Counted from the stretch's first letter, positions 13,501 to 24,175 are shown. The stretch is DNA of 64,000 bases from Carposina sasakii (GCA_014607495.2 CP053165.1:3094906-3158905), one strand, 5' to 3'. The notes: generated from the sequence alone by a model not told the origin. Program-made: numbers and translations.

Positions 13501-13517
13501 TTCCACGATGTCGTCAT
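1556..13517 (-). CDS. Acyl-CoA / 4-coumarate-CoA ligase-like enzyme (gene A), 8 exons, 569 aa
   Basis: Coding exons on the minus strand: 13517-13320, 9755-9545, 9242-8880, 8484-8296, 7993-7872, 7675-7505, 7107-6937 and 1840-1556. All junctions are GT/AG, phases are consistent, and the total is 1710 bp. ANL-superfamily adenylating enzymes join a carboxylate to AMP and then to CoA. Visible motifs: ATP loop SSGTTGLSKG (residues 221-230), QGFGSTET (368-375), TGDLGYY (452-458), DRIKELIK (468-475) running into VKGMQVAPAELE, and the C-terminal LPKTATGKILRREL with catalytic Lys560. The start is the ATG at 13517. The first 31 residues are basic with no acidic residue and include RRFFS-like RTRFFST, suggesting a mitochondrial presequence. 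The end (KKM) is not a PTS1. It resembles insect genes annotated as luciferin 4-monooxygenase-like or 4CL-like; the substrate cannot be read from sequence. The usual Pro of the ATP loop is Ser here. The last intron is about 5 kb and full of mobile elements. Confidence 0.92.
2288..3353. mobile_element. Probable TIR element (about 1.07 kb) in gene A intron 7
   Basis: The left end TGCTTAGTGCGAGTTTT is mirrored at the right end as the reverse complement of TGCTTAGTGTGAGTTTT, and further partial symmetry (CTCGAT blocks) lies inside. No transposase ORF is seen. It is probably a non-autonomous DNA element; the target duplication was not resolved. Confidence 0.4.
3624..4755. mobile_element. TIR element with 8-bp target duplication (hAT-like), decayed ORF
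   Basis: The element body is about 3632-4747, with ends TAGGGTGGAGTGA and TCGCTCCACCCTA as inverted repeats. The flanks carry the direct repeat CTACTTAT at 3624-3631 and 4748-4755. An 8-bp duplication with TAGGG-type ends fits hAT; P and Merlin elements also make 8-bp duplications. It lies in intron 7 of gene A. Confidence 0.7.
3827..4474 (+). pseudogene. Decayed ORF of the 3632-4747 element
   Basis: Coding-like sequence is spread over three frames. 3827-4051 contains the segment FFMHPENLLLAM. A second frame follows from about 4055. A third, from about 4090, contains KGKKVREFQLPELKINATNY, and the frame ending at 4474 contains RDGFIRTRIKSRQ. Read together these resemble the C-terminal half of an uncharacterised ORF family I remember as repeated across arthropod and cnidarian genomes. 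That identification is recollection, not a search. Stops and shifts show it is dead. I cannot assign a function. Confidence 0.45.
5397..6232. mobile_element. 836-bp TIR element rich in TTTCATGAAA palindromes
   Basis: The first 33 bp, starting ATGTATATGTCGTGGCCATA, match the last 33 bp in reverse complement with about two mismatches. Both ends carry several copies of the short palindrome ATTTCATGAAAT followed by GGTC or GCGACC. The interior holds a GC-rich patch near 5840-5890 and no ORF of note. It is a non-autonomous DNA element in gene A intron 7. Confidence 0.7.
6663..6892. mobile_element. MITE with ~45-bp terminal inverted repeats
   Basis: The ends starting ATATAAGGTCTTTTCAAAAT are mirrored for about 45 bp, including the shared block GATTATCTTTTGACACGAAA. 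The interior is itself palindromic (TGTATGGAACAG-type arms). It lies about 45 bp from the 3' edge of exon 7 of gene A. A diverged second copy is at about 10714-10977. Confidence 0.7.
10174..10550 (+). repeat. Interspersed repeats in gene A intron 1
   Basis: 10174-10360 is a copy of a family that starts ACAAAGTCGCTTTCTGCTG and ends with a GC-rich hairpin of the form CCCGCCCCGGCTTCGC...GGGCGAAGCCG. Related copies are at 18348-18550, 25089-25262, 33385-33445, 33780-33865 and 38447-38518. 10365-10545 belongs to a second family containing GGCCTACGTCCAACAGTGGA; related stretches are at 7353-7412, 37040-37130 and 50097-50375. Confidence 0.6.
10714..10977. mobile_element. Diverged copy of the 6663-6892 MITE
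   Basis: It shares the interior blocks CAGTGCAGTAATTATTC and TGTATGGAACAG and the TTTTGACAC arm with the copy at 6663-6892. Its right end abuts the next TIR element directly. Confidence 0.5.
10975..11238. mobile_element. MITE with CAGGGTGTAACAAAAA-type ends and TA flanks
   Basis: The left end TACAGGCTGTAACAAAAAGG is mirrored by CCTTTTTGTTACACCCTGTA, and inner arms (ATGTTAAGCGAAAAG) are also mirrored. TA dinucleotides flank it, as expected of a Tc1/mariner-type target. Fragments of the same family are at about 26140-26200, 32385-32400, 37287-37366 and 37922-37945. Confidence 0.7.
11857..11975 (+). repeat. ~115-bp interspersed repeat, copy 1
   Basis: Starts TTTTGGAAACCAGACACTTC and ends near CCTGTAT. 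Two further copies are at about 31625-31742 and 36810-36927, all in the same orientation and each ending in the same CCCTGTAT-like edge. Confidence 0.6.
12731..13208. mobile_element. MITE with GTGACAGCCAGGCAAATATT ends
   Basis: The ends TACAGGGTATGAGTGACAGC and GCTGTCACAAACATCCTGTA lie inside an inverted repeat of about 40 bp. The interior is AT-rich with no credible ORF. End fragments of the same family are near 1262-1336 and 13931-13987. Confidence 0.65.
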
Positions 13518-16339
13518 GACACGATCGTCTTCCAAGACAGAATGCTAAGAACTGTAAACACTCACGTCGATAAATAAACTTTACTTTTATCTTATTAGAG
13601 GAATAATGATTGTGATAATTACTTTTCTGAGTGTGTTGCCACTTGCCAGCCTTGAACTTAACTTACCTACTCGTATTTATAATGAGTAGGTACCTAAGTT
13701 ATTGTCATAGCCTGTGCTGATGTGGAGCTTCACTGGAATATATCAGCTGCATCTCTTTCCGTGCATATCGTAAGAGTCGACTAAGGAACTCGGGCATTCC
13801 CTCAACGATAACTTGTCTCTGATCATTTATATCTGACCCCGCTATGCTAATGGCAGTGAGATCTACTTTTTGATCCTGCAATTCTGGCTACCCCGTTTTT
13901 TGGGACTAGATAGAATCTGGTAACTTTAAAGAGAGGGAAATGGTACTTGTTCAGTATTTGACTTGCTGTTCTACTCACACCCTGTATACAAATAGCTGGT
14001 ATTTCAACAATTTTATATTGATAAGTAATATAAGTATAAATAGACACAGGAATGAACCTAAAGTTTGACTTGTTGAAAACGTATTTAAGTAGGTACATAA
14101 AAAAATTATTCTATAATTTCTAAATAAACCTAATAAAAAATTACGTCTTTAGTTCTTTCGCTATAAAAATGTAAAGTATAATTAGATGTGCCCTTAATCG
14201 TTGCATTTTAATTATTCAAACGCAAGTAGTTTACTTAATGGCAGGAATAAACACGCCGGATAAAGAACTCTTCCCACTGATCCGTATCCTATACCGTACC
14301 CTGACCATAATAGAACGTGTCAGCCACGTAGCGTTTCATGCACGAACGTATCAGCAACGGGAAAACTTAAAACAGATGATCTATTGTAATAGACTTTATG
14401 TACAAAGTAACTTGTCCTGGCCGATCATCAACGCCGAGGCAAAACTCCTGGAGCTATAAACGTGATATTTGGACCGTGTGGCTCCATTTGGTAACATATG
14501 AATACAATAACAATGGATTTCTCAAAATTTACAATGGCATATAACGGGAAATCCGTCGGAGTTTACGAAGTCGTGGGCATTCGTTAGTCGGCAAATATTA
14601 AAACTGCAAGTAGAGTTAATCGTTTGGCTCTATGGGTGTTGTGTGACCAAATATGACATGCAAGATTAATTTAAGGTGTATAGAATCTAAAATTGCAAAA
14701 TACTACGGTGTTATTACAAAACCGCGTCTAAAGAGAGACTAATGTTTAAAAATAACATAATTTGACAGCAAAATGTATGGAATGTCATATTTAGATAATG
14801 TTTAGCTTAAACAATGTTTAAATTCTTCTGTTATAATGCATATATGCAAGGGAAGCCTAATACGATTACACGATCCAATGGAACAATCGTTAACAAACTG
14901 GTTAATCATTCCTATATCTACCGGTTTTTTTTACAAGAAATAACTAAGCCCATTTTTCCTTGTTGGATGAGGGTATGACAGACTTTATAAGTTAAATTAT
15001 TTTTAACATTCCATATTCTATTCATCACCATCTCCTTAGACCATCTTTTATGGAGTCGGCCCAATATGAATTCTTTCAAAACTTATGTTATAAAATTATT
15101 AATAAAGAAATTGAAAAAATTCTTCACCCGAGTGGGACTCGAACCCACGACCTCTGCATTCCGTGCAAGTGCTCTCACCAACTGATTGTTGCCAAGGTTG
15201 CCAAGGAATTGGCGATTAGGTTACGGCCGGCTGCCTCCCTGACGCTATATGATATAAAATTTGTGATACAGACCCATACCTGGACCTTCTATCTACCTAA
15301 ACCTATACCTTCTATCTACCTAGAAAGTCCTAGCCATTGAGCTTTCACCGCATTTATTGCATGCATACATAGGTTCAAAATTGAGCGTGTCCATTCGGAA
15401 ATTCTTCGAATGGTATATATTGAAGATCCAAAATCAAATGCTTATCCTTCAAACTCGAATGAACGAACATTCCTCTGTAGTTTATAAACTATGCGTTGAA
15501 AAATGTGGCAAGTCCTATAGGACCATAGATTGAAATCTCCAAGAAAAACGTAAGCGTGGCAGCCCTAAGCAGACCTAACGACTGACCATCGCACACAGGT
15601 GAAAAACCTAGGAAAGACCTGGAGCGAAATGAAGCACGAAGCTCAAAACCTTCTGAAATGAGGGTCAGTCTGAAAAATAAATATTTGATTTGGCGTCTCT
15701 TTATGGATAGATATTTATGTATTTGGCGATTTTATAACACACTTCGTCTGTGCTTCCTATAGGTAAGGCCGTTTATATAAAAAATAATGGTTTAATTGAC
15801 GATTATTTAATATGCAGATGCTTCCACATAACCACAAGAACCCTTATTAAGGCGGGGCTGCTAACAAATAGCAGAGGATTACGATTTTCTATTACTGAAG
15901 CGTATACCTTTATATTTCTAGTTACATGACATTGCATTCCCACTTTTCCCTGCAAATGGAAGTGGTAATAAATAGTAATCTAACTCAGCAATATGTTGAC
16001 CAAGTAAGATCTCTTGAAATATTCGTTTAGAAAATAGAAATTTTGTTTTAGTACATATCGTGGTGGATAAAGACATAAAATAAATTACAAGCGTGAGATA
16101 TTATTAAAGCCCCATTTCAGTGTATGGATTAGCATTATTTGAAGATAAAAATTGCCGAAATTTGACGGATATATACATTTTGCTGTCAAATTTCATTTTT
16201 AAACACTGTCTCACTTTTACTTACTATTTCTGATAGTCCCAACATTTTTCGTTTAAATTTTGTATTTAGTTGCGGTTTTATAATAACACTCTTCTAGCTT
16301 TTTGAAAGCATTATTCTTTACAGCGAAGAAATATTGAAC
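13518..16339. other. Intergenic region between divergent gene A and the odorant receptor
   Basis: This 2.8-kb spacer holds the 5' flanks of both genes, which point away from each other. It contains a repeat near 13740-13920 (CGTAAGAGTCGACTAAGGAACTC type), a MITE end at 13931-13987 and an antisense tRNA-derived SINE near 15093-15250. No core promoter motif was clear enough to call. Confidence 0.5.
15093..15250 (-). repeat. tRNA-derived SINE, antisense copy
   Basis: On the minus strand it reads through an A-box-like TTGGTGAGAGCACTTGCACG and a B box GGTTCGAGTCCC, ending GGGTGAAGAATTTTTT with an AT-rich tail. The same tail and B-box context recur on the plus strand at 32943-33143. The tRNA-like part is not a foldable tRNA gene. 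Confidence 0.6.
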
Positions 16340-19300
16340 ATGAAATACGTGAAAATAGTTCGCCTGATGCTTATCCCAATAGCGGGATGGCCGGGCGAAC
16401 AATTTGGAGAAAACATGCTTACTCGCAAGAAATACTTGAAGTATTACCTGGTCGTGTATAACACTATAATGACTGTGGGCGTATTTAATTATATAAGCAA
16501 ATTCTTGATGACACAGTCGTTTTTCACGGCCGGACATTCGGTTATATGTGCTTCTTTGGGCATCTTAACTCACGTATGTATTGCTGTTCGAATAATTGTA
16601 CTATGTGTCTTTATATTAGTTATTCTTAATTAATCAGGTGATCTAGTTGTAGGTAGGACGGACGAAAAAAACCGTGTGACTCAAAAAGGGAAAGGTAGGT
16701 AATTTGCACACTTCTACAGGTTCCTCTCATTGAGGTAAGTTAAGTACCTAAATTTTGTGAGAGTCAAGTAGGTACTGCGCGGGCGCAGCCGTAGCACTTG
16801 CTACGAACTACGAACATGATCGATCGTGTGTATAAAAATAATTTCTTAGCAACAAAGAAAATGTAATGGTAGATTTTTTTGATATATAATATTTGAATGA
16901 AAACAATAATACCTACCTATAAAGTTATTTTAAATTGATCAGCATCCTAGGATGTGAGTCACCGTCTGCCACCAAACAATTTTGAGACTTAGTTGTAATG
17001 GCAGGCGTCCATTATCCGATTCCTAATTTCAGCACCAAAGCCTTAGTCTCCATCGCATGACATAGTTCTGAACTCCAATAGTCTTTGCGTTCTCTTAAAT
17101 GGGCCTCTACATCTTGGCTACTGCCCGATGCACGCCTCTCAAAGTACCGGGACTCTGTAGTCCCGAAAATTACAAAAGATATGTAGGTACCACATAATAT
17201 ATTATTAAAATTTTAGATCAAGCTCTGTTCCTTCCACTTGGAAAACTACGGCAGGACCATAAAAACATTTTTTACTGATTTTCACCTGGTCAATTTCAAA
17301 GACAAATCAAAACTCCATATGACGGTAAGTTGGTAATCATGAAATCCATTAGTACATTCTATGTAATAGTATTCATTCATAGATATACGTACATGTAGAT
17401 ACGGCTGTGTTCTCGAGTGGGAGCTGCAGAATCATAAAGGAGATCTCAAAGCGTCGTTTACCATAACAGGGACAGGTGTAAATGATCAGTGACAAGTTGC
17501 TAGCTTATCGCCTGAGAATATAATAGTTGAATTGGTTGATGAGAATTATGATTTATCACTACATATTATATTTCTTGTGCGCACATATTTCTTGTGCGCA
17601 CATATATTTGCGTTACAATTTAGATCGTATTTTTATAATTTGCATAGTTTAAGTTGCATGGAATTGTAATGTGTAGTGTGTGAGAAATAAATAAATACTA
17701 GTGGCCCGCCCTCGCTTCGCTTCAGTACATATCAGTACGGTATCTACAACTTCATATGTACTCGTAGGTACAGCGGTTTTCGTAAAAATTTGGAACGCCC
17801 GTTGGTTCCCTTCCCGTGGGAATTTCGGGAAATCCGTTCTTAGTGCTCCCTCGCAGTCCCTAATGAACGTACAGGTCTGGTTTCAATTTCATATGTATCG
17901 CGGTTGTCGTAAAAAAATGAATTCCCGTTTGTCCCCTACCCGTGGGAATTTCGGGAAATCCGTTCTAAGTGCTTCCTCGGGGTCCCAAATAAATATATAT
18001 GCCCAACTTCAGATTCATATGTGTAACCGTTTTCGTAAAAAATAATTAATTCCCGTTGGCCCCTTCCCGTGGGAATTTCGGGAAATCCGTTCTTAGTGCT
18101 TCCTCGCAGTCCCTAATGAACTTATATGCCCAATTTCAGCTTCATATGTATAGCGGTTTTCGTAAAAAATATAGAATTCCCGTTGGTCGACTTCCCGTGG
18201 GAATATCGGGAAATTCTTGTAGCCTATGTTCATCCAGGTCCAATAAGGATTCTAACGGTGAAAGAATTTTTTAAATCGGTCCAGAAGTTTTTGAGCCTAT
18301 TCATTACAACCAAACAAACAAAGTTTTCCTCTTTATAATATTAGTGTAGAAAACAAAGTCGCTTTCTGCTTTCTGTCCCTATGTATGCTTAGATCTTTCA
18401 AACTAGGGAAGTGATTTTGATGCGGTTTTTTTAAATAGATAGAGTGATTCACAAGGAAGGTTTATAATGTATAACTAGGGACCCGCACAGGCTTCGCACG
18501 GGAGTAATGCACTCTCACGCGAGCGTAGCCGTGGGAGGCTAGTTTCCGCTAGTTTATTATAATTATAACTTATGTAGTTTATTAGCACTTAGTACCTACA
18601 CCATTGCCATGGTTTTTTTAAACTATTGCATGCCAACAATTCCTGATTTTTGTAGGTGTACAAGCAGATAGAGAAGATATCTTACTACACTTCAGTATTC
18701 GTTGCGATTTCGACAGTTATGGCAATGATTTCATTCAACATGACACCAATGTATAACAACATAAAGAATGGCGTCTTCAGAAAAGAGAGGCCACCTAACG
18801 TGACAATAGATTATATTGTCAGTTATTTATTCTTCAATTACAATACCGATGACCATTTTTACACGTCAACCTTCTTAATTTGTTATTTTAATACTGTTAT
18901 GGTTTCGTTATCTGTAGCTATACCCGATCTCTTGTTTATTCTAATTGTTTTTCAAATAATCGGGCATATTAAGGTTCTCGATAAGATATTCCAAAATATA
19001 CCTCAACCAAAGACCACTAGGATTCGATGTCAATATAAAAATGGGAATATTGATGTCGATTATGCAGTTTATGGAACAGAAGAGAATAAAAATATTCAAA
19101 ACTTTTTGAAGGAGTGTATTTTTCATCACAGAACAATTATGAGGTAAGCATGAACATAATAGGTATAGAACGACAGATGGAGTGCTGTGTTTTGCGAGTA
19201 CGAGTATTTTCTGGTAGGCGCCGAGCTAAGATTCGCCGAGCGTTTCAAGGGCGTATTTTCACCGGACCAGCCCTAATGTGCGTACCTATACAATTTTTTT

Positions 19301-22300
19301 TAATTCTGCTCGTTTACCTACGTCTAATATATAAAAGTTATCGACTCAGGTATGTAAATCCATTTCTTTTGGACACTGATAATGCTGTGAAACCATATTT
19401 TGCACGCAAAATTTTGTAGGGATAGATGGGAGACATACGCATAGTCTATGAGGTCATGTTACCCGTACTGCGTTCCAATAATAATGTTGAAATGCTGACT
19501 TCAAAAGAGGAATTCTCGTAAATTTATACTCGTAGTCTTAGCTCGTAGTATTTAATTGACTCGTAGTTTTATCGAACATCTCTATCTACTCAGTACTACG
19601 ATTACAAAGTTTGTTTACGCTTATTTCTAACCAGGAGTAAGAGTTGTTGTTTTCAAACATGCAATTAGTTATGTATGTATATCATTTGAGTAACAATCGG
19701 TCTCTCAGGTGCTTACTTCTTCTTCTGTCAAGACTTTTTCCCATTTACTTGGGGTCGGCCTTCCTTGTATGCATTTTGCACGATTTTGTCTTTCTGCAAA
19801 TGAGCCTCTTTTAGGTGCTTTGATTTGTTAAAATGATTATCATAGATACTCGCATTATTACAGCTTTACAAACGACGCCGCGAGTTTGTTTGGTCCTATA
19901 TTGGGATCCAACTATATGTATCAACTATGCAACTGTTGCATATTGCTATTGGAACTATCTCAAGGGGTAAGTTTAGGTTATCATTCTTAGTTAGGTAACC
20001 TAACACTGTGCCTAAATAATTAAGCAACTGCTGATTTTTCATACCTACATACCTTACCTATTAACAGGGCTTAGATCATGAAGGAGATCTTCACAGACAC
20101 TATTAGCATAGCGGAGTGTTGCGACATTTCGCATGAGTACAAACTTTTTACAACAAACCTCCTTGGCATAAAAGCGGAACGCGCTTGACGTTCTGAATTC
20201 GAAGAACAATAAAAAGGAAGAAAAATGATAACGTCAAGCGCGTTCCGCTTTTATGCCAAGGAGGTTTGTTGTAAAAAGTTTGCACTCATGCGAAATGTCG
20301 CAACACGGAGCCAGATGTTAATGATCAATGACAAGTTGCCAGCTTATCACCTGAGAAAACACCCCCAAGTCCCGTAGTTACAGCTGATGTACGTATTCTA
20401 GTAAAACTACGTACCTACAGGCATGGTTGTTAACCTAAAATTAGATAAAAATACTTACATATAGGGCCTTTTATAAATAAATATTACATTTAAACATAAA
20501 TCAGTTTAAACGCCTACAAAACTCCCTATTATTTCGCAGGGTACGGACGCTCTAACACAATACGGAACATTGACATTTGTTATCTGCTATCAATTGATTG
20601 TGGTATCAATACTCTACGAAGAGGTACATACAGCGGTGAGTACATACTTAAAGATGGGTGCGTGATTTCGCGGACGGACGCGGACGCGCCGACGGCTACG
20701 GGCGGACTCGCACCACGGACTCGTCTGTATTACCGATCCGTGGTGCGGGCTGGTGCGCGTCCATCCGTAATATCACGCACCGTGGGAACCCAACTTAACA
20801 CAATCACTGCCTTGTGCCGCCGACGCTTATTTGCCTATCTGGCACTAAGCATTGAACTGATGTCGGCATGCTAAGAAAATCTGCCGGCAGCGAATGCGTT
20901 AACACCAAGACCGCTTTTCGGTCGCGGCGGCAATTCTCAACTGAGATTACCCATGTACCTACTTACGAAGGAGATAGTAGATAAGTGTCTGCGTAAACAC
21001 GGTGCCATCTCAATCCCCTCACATAGCCCGATGGGATGGAAATATGACACGATCGGAGTGTTTAACGTCTCAACCGAGACACGAGCTGGTGACAATTTTA
21101 AACACATTAAAATTTGTACATGAAATAAATTGAACCTATGCTCCCCGGCTGGAAGGCTGCAAGGTGCTTAACCATAGGGCTATTATAACTTACACTAGGG
21201 TTACCATCTCAAAACTTTGAAAATCAGGATATGAAGAAGAAATAGCAGGACATTTCGATTAAAAACCAGGACTATACATGCACAAGCCTAGTGTCAATAC
21301 GGTTGGAGAGTTAGTGGCGTGCGAATTTCAAAACGTCTTTAACACATTCAGTGCCGGCGACTAGGTACGTATTTGCTTCTTTTAGGCTTTCTAAAGGTGC
21401 CGCTGACCGGACGCTTATTTCCGTCATGGCAGTAGGCGTTGACCCGATGTCGGCACCCTTATAAAATCTGTCGACAGCGAATGTGTCAGGGCTCTAAAAC
21501 TCAGGACGATGCTTTAAAACTATCCAGGACAGCCCAGGACACCCCAAAAAACAGGACATGTCCTGGGAAAACAGGACGGTTGGCAACCCTAGCTTACACC
21601 GCCACCGACTACGTATTTGCGTAATTTTCTAGAGGTGCCACCAAGCTTATTTGTGTTTCCTAGTGTTACCTACTAGATGTTAAACTGAATTCGGCATGCT
21701 GAGAAAACCAGCTACCAGAATCGCCATATTCCTGCCCTTATCCCGTAATTCATGGGGTCGTCGGCGCAATATTTTGAAAATCAGCCGGCAGCAAACATGT
21801 TATTCATAAAACCATTTACATATTTCCTTACAGAGTAGCAGATTGAAAGATGCAGTCTATGGCATGCCATGGGAGTCCATGGATATGAAGAACCAACGCA
21901 CCGTCTATATTATACTGTATATGATTCAAACCCCTATCCAAGTTACTGCTTTTCATATGGTAACTGTGGGCGTGGTTACTATGAGCAAGGTAAACATAAA
22001 GTCACGACCATTATCCCCCAAAGACGTTGGGCAGAAGTGCGCAAATCATACACCCTCTTTTCAAAATTTTGCTTATAGCACTTTGCATTTATGCGGCCGA
22101 TATATAACTGCACCGTTGTCTACGTTACTATGAGCAAGGTAAACACCAATAGGTAAAGGCACGCTCATTATGCCCAAGGACGTTGGGCAAAAGTGCGCAA
22201 ATCACCCACCCGCATTTATGCGGCCGATATAATAACTGCACCGTTATCTAAGGGAACCAAAGCTTGACTGGTGCACTGTGCCCGTCACCCATACAAAGTC

Positions 22301-22455
22301 TGTGACTATTTTATTTTAAGAAGCCATGTTTAATTAAATACATCTTCAAAGTGGTGCTACTTTACATGGCATACTTACCTAAAGTATTATTTTTGTTTCA
22401 GATTCTAAAGTCAACTTTTTCGTATTACGCTTTTCTGAGAACGAAAAAACACTAA
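16340..22455 (+). CDS. Insect odorant receptor (7tm_6 family), 6 exons, 376 aa
   Basis: Exons: 16340-16573, 18656-19143, 19864-19966, 20540-20635, 21834-21989 and 22402-22455. All junctions are GT/AG, phases agree, and the total is 1131 bp. Tuning odorant receptors are membrane proteins that form ligand-gated channels with the co-receptor Orco in antennal neurons. Hydrophobic segments lie near residues 35-57, 65-78, 88-110, 140-180, 250-272 and 285-305. The C-terminal exons carry the family hallmarks: YGMPWESMD, a QTPIQVTA segment, then the final exon ILKSTFSYYAFLRT. The length fits the family. The start is the ATG at 16340. The frame is open upstream and a strong acceptor-like CTTTACAG ends at 16323, so a leader exon is possible. 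Introns carry tandem repeats, MITEs and a long hairpin. The ligand is unknown. Confidence 0.93.
17735..18235 (+). repeat. Tandem repeat, ~127-bp unit, nearly 4 copies
   Basis: The block CCGTGGGAATTTCGGGAAAT recurs with a period of about 126-128 bp (unit anchors at 17801, 17927, 18055 and 18182). Each unit also carries a TTCATATGTAT...CGTAAAAA stretch. Open frames across it are an artefact of the repeat. It sits in intron 1 of the odorant receptor, in a larger repeat that ends near 18350. Confidence 0.85.
18348..18550 (+). repeat. Interspersed repeat (ACAAAGTCGCTTTCTGC family)
   Basis: Same family as 10174-10360 and 25089-25262. It starts near AAACAAAGTCGCTTTCTGC and ends with a GC-rich inverted pair around GGCTTCGCACGGGAG and GCGTAGCCGTGGG. 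It directly precedes exon 2 of the odorant receptor by about 100 bp. Confidence 0.6.
20116..20306. repeat. Long hairpin: 77-bp arms, 37-bp loop
   Basis: The left arm 20116-20192 and right arm 20230-20306 are reverse complements with one mismatch that I can see (AGTACAAAC versus AGTGCAAAC). It is in intron 3 of the odorant receptor on the transcribed strand, so it would fold in the pre-mRNA. It contains no gene and is probably a foldback mini-element. Confidence 0.85.
20656..20782. mobile_element. GC-rich palindromic mini-element
   Basis: The ends GGGTGCGTGATTTCGCGGAC and the reverse complement of CGGTGCGTGATATTACGGAT form inverted repeats, with a second inner pair around CACCACGGACTCG and CGATCCGTGGTGC. 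It lies 20 bp beyond exon 4 of the odorant receptor, in intron 4. Confidence 0.6.
21188..21599. mobile_element. hAT-type MITE with nested insertion, in receptor intron 4
   Basis: The body 21196-21591 has ends TAGGGTTACCA and TGGCAACCCTA. Flanking 8-mers ACTTACAC (21188-21195) and GCTTACAC (21592-21599) differ at one base, consistent with an 8-bp hAT target duplication. Inside, about 21335-21490, is a second element whose ends share a CACATTC...GCCGGCGAC motif with repeats near 3608-3626 and 20800-20900. Confidence 0.65.
21974..22248 (+). repeat. Tandem duplication of exon 5 end plus donor site
   Basis: Two copies, about 21974-22117 and 22122-22248, each contain GTTACTATGAGCAAGGTAAA, then GACGTTGGGCA, GTGCGCAAATCA, and ATTTATGCGGCCGATAT...ACTGCACCGTT. 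The duplicated block carries the last codons of receptor exon 5 and its splice donor. Reading through the first donor stays open until a TGA that falls in the second copy's ATGAGC, so use of the second donor would not preserve the receptor. Confidence 0.8.
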
Positions 22456-22496
22456 CTAATAAAGTTATACTCGCACCATAGAGATATATGATATAC

Positions 22497-22502
22497 AATA
22501 AA
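22497..22502 (+). promoter_or_regulatory. Candidate poly(A) signal of the odorant receptor
   Basis: AATAAA about 42 bp past the stop codon; another AATAAA sits 3 bp past the stop at 22458-22463. The downstream one is better placed. Confidence 0.4.
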
Positions 22503-23196
22503 TTCCTTTATGCAGATACGTACTGATTTAAGCCGTGGAGATATAAATTTAAATACATCGTTAGTTTGTTTTTTGTTTATTTCGAACAAAACATGTGCAT
22601 ATTGATCAATTATAAACATCTATTAATAATAAGGAAAAAAAATGTATAAGTATATTTGGCCCTTCGTGTTATTTATCAAAATAACTAGCACAAAAATAAT
22701 ACAAAATAGTAGTCCTTTTAAATAATTAAAACAGATTTCAGTTCATAAAAACGTATAAAAATATGCAATTGATAAGTAACTTCTCGTTGGTTGAGAATAA
22801 AGCAAACAATGACTTTAAAAAAACCTAAATTTTAAAAACAAATTTCAAATCAATCAACAACACTTATCTTAAAATACACCAAAAGGCCATTCAACATTTT
22901 TCAACACACTTGAAAAACGTAAAATATCACAAGACACGATAAAATGTTATTATTTATTAAATATACGTTACCATGGGCCCCTAATATTGCACGACTTTGT
23001 TCCTACCTTTATTTGAAACAATTAAAAAATATTTTTGAAGTAATGAATGTATAAAGTTTAGGAAGCTCTATGTATTAATATTAAAATAAACAAGGTTAAT
23101 CACACGAGTATTATTTTCGTTCTATTTACATATCCTTGACTTTAATGTATGTTTACCCAACTATAATTGCAAATTCTTATTTAAGTATATAATAAC

Positions 23197-24175
23197 GTCG
23201 ATTCCGGCAGGCACAACTTATTCTTAAACGTAATTAAACCTAAAAATTTAGGTTTAAGCATGTCAAACGCTATTCTGGCAGTCACTTTTCTGACAGGTGG
23301 CACCTAAATTTAATTTAAATTGACGTTTCAATCTTTTTTTTTTCAATTCACTTTAGGTTTATGCGTAAAAAGCTATTCTGGTGGTCAAAGTTGACATTAG
23401 AAGCGTAAAATTACTTAAATTTATGAGGCATCTAAAAGTTGGCGTTTAAAATATACTTAAAAATAAAGGTGTCTTTTTGGAGTCGTCAGCGCTGCAGCGA
23501 CCATGATATGTTGTTATAACGCAAGGTTATTATAATAACCGTTGTTAGAGAAGCACCAGAATGGTAAAAAAGAAGACAAAATAATCCAGTGATTATCCAC
23601 TCCTACAAGAACTCCTTCTGTGTCAGTTTTATTTTGATGTTTTAAGAACATTAGACCCGTTTCCAATGTTTTCTACAAAGTTTCCGTTCATTACTATCCC
23701 TCATAATCTGATTTTTTTTTAAATATTAAGGACATAGACATGGACGCATGGTCCGTAGATTTCTTTGCTTTTCTTTCGGGGTGAAATAAAAGTATTATTC
23801 ATTTTTTGCTCTTTCGTTCACTCTTTTCTTTTTTTGATGGCATATACTGGCAACACAGATTATTAAATTTAGAAATGTGGGCTTTTTAGGTTTAAGATAA
23901 AGTGTGCGGTCAGAATAGCTTTAGCGACTAAAATTAAAAGTTCAAACAACAATTTTATTGTTTTAAGCAGAAATGATAGGTTTCATCGTGATTTAAATTA
24001 TGTCATGATGTTCTTTTTTTAAAGTAGAATATCTTAGGTGTGGTTTTTCTCCAATTTGATCAAAATACATGAATTCACGCTTACAGTGAATTTAAATTTA
24101 CTAAATTTATACTCATTTTTAATTTAAATGTTTTTACGTAAATTTAGGTTTAAGTGTGTGACTGCCGGAATCGAC
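23197..24175. mobile_element. ~980-bp TIR element (GTCGATTCCGGCAG ends)
   Basis: GTCGATTCCGGCAG at the left end is mirrored by CTGCCGGAATCGAC at the right end, and AACCTAAATTT-type blocks near both ends extend the symmetry. Internal GCTATTCTGG motifs recur. There is no transposase ORF. Confidence 0.65.

Noticed and set aside
14238..14459. 73-aa ORF in the spacer between gene A and the receptor
   Set aside because: It starts at a plain ATG and is not low-complexity, but has no recognisable domain, no splice context and no partner exon; chance is the simplest reading.
16253..16537. 94-aa minus-strand ORF over receptor exon 1
   Set aside because: Shadow of the receptor exon; no domain, and the plus-strand exon has matching splice sites and family sequence.
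17701..18274. ORFs of 114 and 72 aa with repeating RGNFGKSVLSA
   Set aside because: They read through the 127-bp tandem repeat in an intron and have no start context or domain.
18941..19129. 62-aa minus-strand ORF over receptor exon 2
   Set aside because: Antisense shadow of the receptor's coding exon.
22131..22240. Second copy of receptor exon 5 end as a functional alternative exon
   Set aside because: It lacks its own acceptor, and extension from exon 5 meets a TGA inside the copied block.
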